NCBI GenBank assembly: GCA_003507395.1
Contig: DNVW01000013.1
Span: 1-18,537, forward strand
From: Clostridiales bacterium
GTDB taxonomy: Bacteria; Bacillota; Clostridia; TANB77; CAG-508
DNA length: 18,537 bases
Direction: 5' to 3'
The stretch's first letter is position 1. Each line of letters opens with the position of its first letter. The position numbers were made by a program, and so were the translations under genes. Below are positions 12,982 through 18,537 of this stretch, in pieces. The notes beneath the pieces were generated by a model. It was not told the origin of the DNA. It worked only from the letters and a program-made list of their open reading frames with translations, and did not search any database.

Positions 12982-14739
12982 ATGAAAGAGTACAGAACAC
13001 ATTATTGTGATGAAATTACAACAAAAGACATTGGACAAAAAGTACGAATTGCAGGATTCGTAGAAACAATTCGAGATTTAGGAGGATTAGTATTTTTGGA
13101 CATACGAGATATGTATGGAATAGTGCAAGTAGTTACATCTGCGGAAAGTAAAGATGTAGATGTAATTTCACATATTCCAACACAATCAGTAGTCACAGTT
13201 TATGGAATAGTAAGAGAAAGATCTGAAGATACAATTAACTTAAAATTAAAGACAGGTAAAGTAGAAATTTATATTGAAGAAATAAAAATATTAGGAAAAA
13301 GAACGAAAGCTTTACCATTTGAAATAGGTGGAGATACACCGGTAAGAGAAGATTTAAGATTAAAATATAGATATTTAGATTTAAGGTCAGAAAAAATAAG
13401 AAGTAATTTACAATTAAGAGCTAAAGTAATTCAATTTTTAAGGGAACAAATGATAGGAAAAGATTTTTTAGAGGTTCAGACACCAATATTAACAGCATCA
13501 TCGCCAGAAGGAGCAAGAGACTATTTAGTACCAAGTAGATTGCATAAAGGGAAATTTTATGCCCTTCCTCAAGCGCCACAACAATTTAAGCAATTGTTAA
13601 TGGTGGCAGGTATAGATAAGTATTTTCAAATAGCGCCATGTTTTAGAGATGAAGATGCAAGAGCAGATAGAGTAGCAGGAGAATTTTATCAATTAGATAT
13701 GGAAATGGCATATAGCACGCAAGAAGATGTTTTCGAAGTAATGGAGCCAGTAATGTATGAAACATTTAAAAAATTTTCTGATAAAGAAATTTCAAAATAT
13801 CCATTTAAGAGAATTAGTTATAAACAAGCTATGTCTAAATATGGAAGTGATAAACCAGATTTAAGAAACCCATTAGAAATTGTGGATGTAACAGATTTAT
13901 TTAAAAATATTGACTTAAAAGCATTTGCAGGACAAATGGTAAGAATAATTGCAACACATAATGTCAAAGACCAACCAAGAAGCTTCTTTGAAGAAATGAC
14001 AGATTATGCCATAAAAGATTTAAAAGCTAAAGGATTGGCATGGCTTAGAATTATGGATGATTTAACTCTACAAGGGCCAATTGCTAAATTTATTCCAGAA
14101 AAAGCTAAATTAGAAATGCTAAAAAGAACAGATTCAAAAGAAGGAGATTGTTTATTTTTTATTGCAGAATATCCTAAAGTAGTTGATAAATTAGCAGGGA
14201 GTATTAGAGATGAATTAGGTAAAAGACTAGGTTTAATAGATGAAAATAAAATAGAATTTTGTTGGATAACAGACTTCCCTATGTATGAGTATGATGAAAG
14301 AGGAAAATTAACATTTTGCCATAACCCATTTTCAATGCCACAAGGAGGAATGGAAATATTAGACACGGAAGATCCTTTATCAATACTTGCATATCAGTAC
14401 GATTTAGTATGCAATGGAGTAGAATTAGCTTCAGGAGCAGTTAGAAACCATGACCCTGAAATAATGATAAAAGCATTTGAAAAAGTAGGATATAATAAAA
14501 AATATATTGAAGAAAAATTTACTGCAATGTTTTCAGCATTTCAATTTGGAGCACCTCCCCATGCAGGAATTGCACCAGGAGTAGATAGAATGTTGATGAT
14601 ATTAACAAATAGCAAATCTATCAGAGAAGTTATTGCATTTCCCCTAAGTAGCAAAGCAGAGGATTTAATGATGGGTGCACCTGGAATAGTAACAACAGAA
14701 CAATTAAGAGAACTGCATTTAAGAGTATCAGAATTATAA
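12982..14739 (+). CDS. aspS: aspartyl-tRNA synthetase
   Basis: 585-aa class II AspRS. The N-terminal OB fold (about 1-110, with 'AGFVETIRDLGGLVFLDIRD') binds the anticodon. The catalytic core has motif 2 near 'FRDEDARADRVAGEFYQLD' and motif 3 'GIAPGVDRMLMIL'. The bacterial GAD insertion lies between (about 290-410). 'SSPEGARDYLVPSR', 'GEFYQLD' and 'GAPPHAGIAPG' are the wording familiar from alphaproteobacterial AspRS rather than from Bacillus or E. coli. It charges tRNA(Asp); whether it also charges tRNA(Asn) is open. The 'RDLGG' Leu matches discriminating enzymes, while the T-box points to Asn. The ATG at 12982 has AGGAGG upstream; the longer frame begins inside the terminator and is not used. 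Confidence 0.97.
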   Translation: MKEYRTHYCDEITTKDIGQKVRIAGFVETIRDLGGLVFLDIRDMYGIVQVVTSAESKDVDVISHIPTQSVVTVYGIVRERSEDTINLKLKTGKVEIYIEEIKILGKRTKALPFEIGGDTPVREDLRLKYRYLDLRSEKIRSNLQLRAKVIQFLREQMIGKDFLEVQTPILTASSPEGARDYLVPSRLHKGKFYALPQAPQQFKQLLMVAGIDKYFQIAPCFRDEDARADRVAGEFYQLDMEMAYSTQEDVFEVMEPVMYETFKKFSDKEISKYPFKRISYKQAMSKYGSDKPDLRNPLEIVDVTDLFKNIDLKAFAGQMVRIIATHNVKDQPRSFFEEMTDYAIKDLKAKGLAWLRIMDDLTLQGPIAKFIPEKAKLEMLKRTDSKEGDCLFFIAEYPKVVDKLAGSIRDELGKRLGLIDENKIEFCWITDFPMYEYDERGKLTFCHNPFSMPQGGMEILDTEDPLSILAYQYDLVCNGVELASGAVRNHDPEIMIKAFEKVGYNKKYIEEKFTAMFSAFQFGAPPHAGIAPGVDRMLMILTNSKSIREVIAFPLSSKAEDLMMGAPGIVTTEQLRELHLRVSEL

Positions 14740-14752
14740 AAAATGCCCAAAA

Positions 14753-14781
14753 GTGCCAAAAGGGACGGGGAATTTTGGCAC
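14753..14781 (+). repeat. REP-like palindrome, copy 1
   Basis: GTGCCAAAA (14753-14761) and TTTTGGCAC (14773-14781) are exact reverse complements around the GC-rich loop GGGACGGGGAA. The motif is far more GC-rich than the surroundings. Copy 2, in opposite orientation, is at 15869-15897. Similar 'GGGACGG' palindromes in Firmicutes are known near REP-associated Y1 transposases, but no transposase is present here. Confidence 0.8.
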
Positions 14782-14938
14782 ACTTTGGCACATATACTGA
14801 TAGTAAAATTGAAAGTAAAATGCCGAGTCAAGAATTATCAGATATAATTATTAGTTGTTGCTTCAGTGTCGTAATAAAATTATTAAAGTAATCCACTCCA
14901 TAGCTAATACCTTATGGAGTGAACTAGGTTAAAATATA

Positions 14939-15043
14939 ATGAAAATTTATTATAAAAGACCGGATTTTTATTATCTTATAACGAGAATTGATATGAGAAC
15001 AACAATGGATACAGATGCGAATATTATAGGAATGAATTTTTAA
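14939..15043 (+). CDS. possible 34-aa ORF
   Basis: Reads 'MKIYYKRPDFYYLITRIDMR' and on to 'TDANIIGMNF'. The composition is more protein-like than random AT-rich sequence, but only a weak AGG lies upstream and no family is recognised. It may be a real small gene or a fragment of a lost one. Confidence 0.25.
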   Translation: MKIYYKRPDFYYLITRIDMRTTMDTDANIIGMNF

Positions 15044-15122
15044 AAAAGTGCAATAGAAATACAATATATTATAAAATCTTTATTTACACAGAAAAAGCAA
15101 TATAAAATATTGGAGGAAAATC

Positions 15123-15854
15123 ATGAAAAAAATATTTTTGACAAGTAATTTAAATCATTATCATAAAATAGCTAATAAAAAAATTGCAAATGAGATTAAT
15201 AACACTAATGGATTAGTAGGACAATTGAAAAAGACTATTAATAGATTTGACACAATTGTATATATCGCTTCTAACCCAAGTGATATTGAGAAAGTTACTG
15301 AATATTCGAATCTATTGTTTGAAGCTTTAAAACTATCAGATATAGCTTTTAAAAATTATTATATTTTAGATGATAGAACAAAACATAATGTTACTAATTA
15401 TATAAAGCAAGCTGATTTGATATTTTTAAGTGGTGGAGATACATATATTCAAAATCAATTTTTTAATGAAATGAATTTAAAATATCTATTAAAGGAATAT
15501 AATGGTGTTATAATTGGACAAAGTGCTGGTTCAATAAATCTTGCTGAGAATGTTTATAATAGTCCAGAAAATGGCACTAATTCAGAGCCTGTTCATTTTA
15601 CTGGTTTGGGTTTAACAGAAATAAATATAGAGCCACATTTTAATATTGAAACTTCTAATTTTAATGAGTTAGAAAATTATCAAAGAGATAACATTTTAGG
15701 TGAATCATTAAGCAAAACAATTTATGCTTTGTGTGATGAAAGTCATATTTTTGAAACGGACAATTCAATAGTTGTTTATGGACAAAGTTATATTATACGT
15801 AGAGGTATAATTAGTTTGTTATGTAATAATAAAGAAAGTTTTATTATAAAATGA
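15123..15854 (+). CDS. peptidase S51 family protein (dipeptidase E-like)
   Basis: 243-aa cytosolic serine peptidase of the class I glutamine amidotransferase-like fold. The nucleophile elbow is 'IIGQSAGSINLA' with Ser134; 'FLSGGDTYIQN' (101-111) is the family Gly-Gly-Asp/Asn motif; 'INIEPHFNI' supplies the probable catalytic His172. PepE enzymes cleave Asp-X dipeptides; other S51 members are cyanophycinases. At 243 aa it is close to PepE length and too short for a cyanophycinase with an extra domain. SD GGAGG lies 8 bases before the ATG. The gene is enclosed by two inverted REP-like palindromes (14753-14781 and 15869-15897), suggesting it moved or was bracketed as a cassette. The link to Asp metabolism next to aspS may be chance. 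Confidence 0.88.
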   Translation: MKKIFLTSNLNHYHKIANKKIANEINNTNGLVGQLKKTINRFDTIVYIASNPSDIEKVTEYSNLLFEALKLSDIAFKNYYILDDRTKHNVTNYIKQADLIFLSGGDTYIQNQFFNEMNLKYLLKEYNGVIIGQSAGSINLAENVYNSPENGTNSEPVHFTGLGLTEINIEPHFNIETSNFNELENYQRDNILGESLSKTIYALCDESHIFETDNSIVVYGQSYIIRRGIISLLCNNKESFIIK

Positions 15855-15868
15855 AATGATATATAGAG

Positions 15869-15897
15869 ATGCCAAAATTCCCCGTCCCCTTTGGCAT
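15869..15897 (-). repeat. REP-like palindrome, copy 2 (inverted)
   Basis: ATGCCAAA (15869-15876) and TTTGGCAT (15890-15897) pair around the GC-rich loop ATTCCCCGTCCCC. Its sequence is nearly the reverse complement of copy 1 (14753-14781), differing at the outer base pair and one loop base. Confidence 0.8.
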
Positions 15898-15928
15898 AAA
15901 AAAATATACAAAGGAATTAAGTACAAAA

Positions 15929-16090
15929 ATGTACAAAATAGAAATAATGGAAACAGATATAAAAAATTTAATAAAAGAAACACAGGAACTGCCAAAGAAG
16001 TTAAGAATACAAGTAAAATTAAAATATATGGCTATAGGAATGATGATAAGTGCAATAATATCAGTTATTCTAATAATTATCCTAAAATAA
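15929..16090 (+). CDS. small protein with one C-terminal membrane segment
   Basis: From the ATG at 15929 the product is about 53 aa: 'MYKIEIMETDIKNLIKETQE', a Lys-rich helix, then 'MAIGMMISAIISVILIIILK' as a membrane anchor. It could be a tail-anchored peptide. The frame is also open from 15869, but that ATG lies inside REP-like copy 2, so the first ten residues (MPKFPVPFGI) are repeat-derived and have no SD. AAAGGA lies about 13 bases before 15929, which is far. No family is recognised. Its last part overlaps another open frame that continues to 16266. Confidence 0.4.
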   Translation: MYKIEIMETDIKNLIKETQELPKKLRIQVKLKYMAIGMMISAIISVILIIILK

Positions 16091-16266
16091 AATATACTGG
16101 TAATTCTTTAAATAAAGCACTTTTAAATTTATTTATATCCAATAGCAATGAAATAACTAGCAAAAATGATAAAACATATTCAGATTTTAATTCTAGTGCA
16201 AAATTACACTATGCTATGGAAGAACATTATAGTTTAGAAGAATTAGATGATGAAATGGAAATATAA
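16091..16266 (+). pseudogene. C-terminal remnant of an unidentified gene
   Basis: Frame 1 here encodes about 57 residues ending 'AKLHYAMEEHYSLEELDDEM' plus EI and a TAA at 16264-16266. The sequence looks like a genuine acidic protein end and is followed 2 bases later by a strong hairpin, as true genes are. There is no start codon with an SD in this frame: the only N-terminal Met lies at 15856, beside REP copy 2, and the part in between reads as shadow sequence of the small membrane ORF. It is probably the tail of a disrupted gene. Confidence 0.3.
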
Positions 16267-16267
16267 G

Positions 16268-16307
16268 AGAAAGTGCAGTTGACTTTTCATAGTTAACTGC
16301 ACTTTCT
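16268..16307. terminator. strong bidirectional terminator-like hairpin
   Basis: AGAAAGTGCAGTTGAC (16268-16283) pairs with GTTAACTGCACTTTCT (16292-16307) over 16 bp with one G-U around TTTTCATA. It is followed by TTAATTAATTTT. It separates plus-strand genes from the minus-strand NUDIX gene. Confidence 0.75.
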
Positions 16308-16343
16308 TAATTAATTTTAAAAAATATTCGAGAGATTTATTGA

Positions 16344-16844
16344 TTATTTATTATTTAACCATTTTAACAAAATTTCAAATTCTTCATAATGATTTTTAAA
16401 GAATTTATCCTGTTTCATTAAATTTTCAATTTCATTTTTTGAAAACCATTCAACAGAAGAAACTTCATCTTCTTGCAATTTTAATTTTTTTATATCTTGT
16501 ATATCTATTTTTATATAGTAATCATCCCAAAAAACTCTTTCTTTTTCAGATTTACCTGAATAATATAATTCTAGCTCATTAGGGTTTAATTCTAGCCCAA
16601 TTTCTTCTTCAACTTCAGTTAGTATTCCCTCTATACTACTTTCTCCGGATTTCGGATGTCCACCTGTTGTTGCAAATTTTCCATTCTTTCTTTCACTTCT
16701 CTTTTGAATTAAAAATTTTCCTTCTGAATTTTGTATAAAAACCAATACCACAACTATATATTTTCCTTCAGGAATTTTATCTCCTTTTAATATAGTTTCT
16801 CCTGTAAGATTTCTTTTCTCATCATATAGATCTCGTTTTTCCAC
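16344..16844 (-). CDS. NUDIX hydrolase with a variant Nudix box
   Basis: 166-aa NUDIX-fold hydrolase, cleaving a nucleoside diphosphate linked to another moiety. It resembles the IPP-isomerase-like subgroup ('KRDLYDEKRNLTGETILKG', 'FLIQKRSERKNGKFATTGGH'). The Nudix box spans Gly62-Leu84: Gly62, Glu68, Glu77, Glu80, Glu81 and Gly83 are all in place, but the usual Arg is Thr76. The metal-binding glutamates are kept, so activity is still plausible. The GTG at 16844 is chosen because AAGGGG lies 6 bases upstream and the product then starts at the usual family position. The longer frame to 16871 also starts with GTG but has no SD. Substrate unknown. Confidence 0.85.
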   Translation of the reverse strand: MEKRDLYDEKRNLTGETILKGDKIPEGKYIVVVLVFIQNSEGKFLIQKRSERKNGKFATTGGHPKSGESSIEGILTEVEEEIGLELNPNELELYYSGKSEKERVFWDDYYIKIDIQDIKKLKLQEDEVSSVEWFSKNEIENLMKQDKFFKNHYEEFEILLKWLNNK

Positions 16845-16942
16845 TTTATTCCCCTTTATTAAATTACACACTCTTAAATTACTATCTTGTGTTTAGATTA
16901 TATTACATTTTTAACTAAAATACCTGCCATTCTTATTGTAAT

Positions 16943-17449
16943 TTATACCAAATATTCATCATTATTTTCAATTGCTTGTACAGTTTCTTCAATTGTCAAA
17001 TTACTTGTATCCAAATAAAATTTTGCGGTAAAATTTTTTCTTTTAAAACTTTCTAATAATTCAATACATCTTTTTTTCATTTGGCAATTTTCTGGTCTTA
17101 ATGCATCTCTTTTTAGGATTTCTTTTTCATTAGCTATTAATATAATAAATTTTATTTTACAATCTGTAAATTTATTTTTTATCATTTTTAAATTTTCAGG
17201 ATTAACAATATAATTAAATATTACATCATATCCATTTTTTAAATATGTATTTATCATATCAAAACATATTTTCCAAAATATTTCTAAATGATTTTCAGGT
17301 TTCCAGGCACTTACATATCCCCCCACAACTTGATGATATATTTCATCTCCTTCTATTAAAGCTGACTTTTCTTTATTATTTGCAATCTTTTTTGATATTG
17401 TGCTTTTTCCAACTCCCGCTGGTCCTGTAATTATATATAAATCACTCAT
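16943..17449 (-). CDS. small P-loop kinase-like ATPase
   Basis: 168-aa single-domain P-loop protein. Walker A is 'GPAGVGKST' (9-17), followed by 'LIEGDEIYHQVVGG' with a DxD-like acidic site (around 32-42), and 'YDVIFNYIVNPENL' as the strand of the Walker B-like region. 'KEILKRDALRPENCQMKKRC' is Arg-rich, like a kinase lid. It resembles AAA_33/shikimate or nucleoside kinase-type enzymes that phosphorylate small molecules, including antibiotics, but the substrate cannot be read. SD AGGAGAG precedes the ATG. The gene stands 98 bases upstream of the NUDIX start on the same strand; they may share a transcript. Confidence 0.75.
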   Translation of the reverse strand: MSDLYIITGPAGVGKSTISKKIANNKEKSALIEGDEIYHQVVGGYVSAWKPENHLEIFWKICFDMINTYLKNGYDVIFNYIVNPENLKMIKNKFTDCKIKFIILIANEKEILKRDALRPENCQMKKRCIELLESFKRKNFTAKFYLDTSNLTIEETVQAIENNDEYLV

Positions 17450-17525
17450 ATATTCTCTCCTATAACTTAATATTTTTTTAACAAACTACTAAATAAATTG
17501 TAATTTTTCGTTATTATTATAGTGA

Positions 17526-18023
17526 TTACTCTTTATTTTTTTTAATTCCTTTTAAAAGTGTTCCTGTAATACCATTTTCAATTACGCCCTTTAAGGTTTC
17601 TCTCGTATTGAAGCCTAAAACATCATCTACTTTATTAAATGCTCCTTTTACTTTTTCAGTTCCCCTTTCAGAAATAGTTGTCTCTGTAATTGCATCTGTA
17701 ACTTTTGTTACAAATTTCATTGCTTCTACTATGCTGTTAAAATTAATATTAAAATTATTTTTAGTTGTTTGCACATATACTTTAGAATTTTTTTGTTGAA
17801 TCTGCACTTTACTATTATATATCTTTATATTTTCTAACATAACTGTATCAACAATTACTTTCTCAGTTTTTGTCTTAAATAATCCTATTTTTATTGTCTT
17901 AGCTTGTTCAAATATTATTTTTTTTGAAGTTAAAATTAAATTTGAAGAACCTTCTATGTCATCACGAAAAACAAAACCTTTATATAAAACTACTTCATCT
18001 TCTTCTAAATTATAATCATCCAT
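17526..18023 (-). CDS. PH/GRAM-like domain protein
   Basis: 165-aa soluble protein. Residues 1-100 look like a beta-rich PH or GRAM-like domain: 'EDEVVLYKGFVFRDD', 'SNLILTSKKIIFEQ', 'VDTVMLENIKIYNSKVQIQQ' and 'VYVQTTKNNFNINFNSI'. The C-terminal part ('VEAMKFVTKVTDAITETTIS', then a Gly/Lys-rich tail) is probably helical. Such domains in bacteria are poorly understood; membrane or surface binding is a guess. SD GGAAGGGG lies before the ATG. No terminator was found after the gene. Confidence 0.65.
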   Translation of the reverse strand: MDDYNLEEDEVVLYKGFVFRDDIEGSSNLILTSKKIIFEQAKTIKIGLFKTKTEKVIVDTVMLENIKIYNSKVQIQQKNSKVYVQTTKNNFNINFNSIVEAMKFVTKVTDAITETTISERGTEKVKGAFNKVDDVLGFNTRETLKGVIENGITGTLLKGIKKNKE

Positions 18024-18537
18024 AAAAATCCCCTTCCAATATAATTATCTTAAAATAGAGTTTGTAAATTACGCGATTTTTTCAGCGAATATCTTTTATT
18101 TACTACATATAGCATCTTATTCTAATTTATAAAAAATAAATTAATATTCTATTTTAAATTATACTATCATAAAAACAGCTAATTTTCAACAAACTATCTA
18201 CTATATAACTTACTATTTATTTGTAAGTATATTATCATATTTTATTATATTTTACAACATAAAGAGACTCCTATTATGCCAATAGATAAATTATATTTTG
18301 CATTCAAATAAAAAGTGCTTTTCTTAGTAATACCAGGAGTTTTATTTGCTATAATAAATTTATATGCAGTCAGAATTGAAAAAAAACAATTAATTATAAA
18401 ATTGACTGCATATTGACTGCCTTTACCTAAAGATTTATAGAGTTTATGGAAGTTTTAGAAAGGCTGAAAAAGTTTAAATGAATTGTATGTAATACAGTAA
18501 TAATCTGCATTTGCTCATAAATGCAAAAAAAGAAGAA
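18024..18537. other. 514-base gene-free end of the window
   Basis: I see no convincing gene. It holds a distant AT-rich inverted pair TTAAAATAGA/TCTATTTTAA (18050-18059 with 18148-18157), a clearer inverted repeat at 18363-18412 (listed separately), and a small hairpin TGCATTT/AAATGCA (18506-18512 with 18519-18525) followed by an A-rich tract. A TATAAT at 18349-18354 has no good -35. Confidence 0.5.
18363..18412. repeat. 10-bp inverted repeat with an extra direct copy
   Basis: TATGCAGTCA (18363-18372) and TGACTGCATA (18403-18412) are exact reverse complements, 30 bases apart. A further TGACTGC follows at 18414-18420. GC-richer than its surroundings; could be an operator, a hairpin or a small element end. 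Confidence 0.5.

Larger units (their letters stand above)
14740..15122. other. 383-base intergenic stretch between aspS and the peptidase gene
   Basis: It holds a REP-like palindrome (14753-14781), an extra half-site TTTGGCAC (14784-14791), and a hairpin CACTCCATA/TATGGAGTG (14894-14902 with 14913-14921). Two short open stretches are also present: a 23-codon ORF from the ATG at 14820, and the 34-codon ORF listed separately. No clear aspS terminator with a T tract was found. It looks like a decayed accessory insertion. Confidence 0.5.

Noticed and set aside
1..18537. tRNA, rRNA, CRISPR array or prophage core
   Set aside because: I found no cloverleaf, rRNA-like segment, regular spacer repeat or phage structural gene by eye.

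Overview
The window is very AT-rich, and its coding genes have low-GC codon use, strong Shine-Dalgarno (SD) sequences and Gram-positive-type promoters. It carries several genes found only in endospore formers (spmA, spmB, spoIIR, a GerMN-domain gene), plus abrB-family, walJ and T-box-controlled aspS loci. This points to a chromosomal segment of an anaerobic, spore-forming clostridial Bacillota. No plasmid, prophage or CRISPR core was seen.

Layout. (1) 1-3598: a membrane-anchored GerMN protein with a terminator, an AIM24-family protein, then trmN6 and rsmI facing an abrB-family gene. This order matches yabB-yabC-abrB of Bacillus. rsmI is split by one extra base. (2) 3814-5281: spmA-spmB, then a promoter, a 33-codon membrane-peptide ORF and a 111-nt element closed by a perfect 13-bp inverted repeat. 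(3) 5282-8094, minus strand: spoIIR, murA, walJ. (4) 8218-11913: an unrecognised 176-aa protein, then a UDP-sugar pyrophosphorylase of the UAP1 type and a phosphohexomutase, which together would convert a hexose-6-phosphate through the 1-phosphate to a UDP-sugar. (5) 12026-14739: a HAM1/ITPase-like protein, then aspS behind an elaborate leader. (6) 14740-18537: an accessory-looking stretch with two inverted REP-like palindromes around a peptidase S51 gene, a small membrane ORF, a gene remnant, and minus-strand NUDIX, P-loop kinase and PH/GRAM-like genes.

The most interesting locus is the aspS leader (12620-12981). A near-consensus promoter is followed by a strong SD and a 13-codon ORF, MDNSDNSDNNNLR, in which 8 of 13 residues are Asp or Asn. 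A canonical T-box comes next. Its specifier region has no Asp codon but contains GAAAC, in which Glu GAA and Asn AAC overlap. The run of Asn codons in the leader ORF is complementary to the 5' arm of the T-box basal helix, so leader translation could in principle affect T-box folding. The terminator's 3' arm can also pair with sequence just before the aspS SD. Together these suggest a combined leader-peptide/T-box control circuit sensing Asn (and perhaps Glu or Asp) charging. This is inference from sequence and needs comparative and experimental support.

In the second half of the window many start codons were moved downstream of the longest open frame, because a clear SD and family length support the later start.
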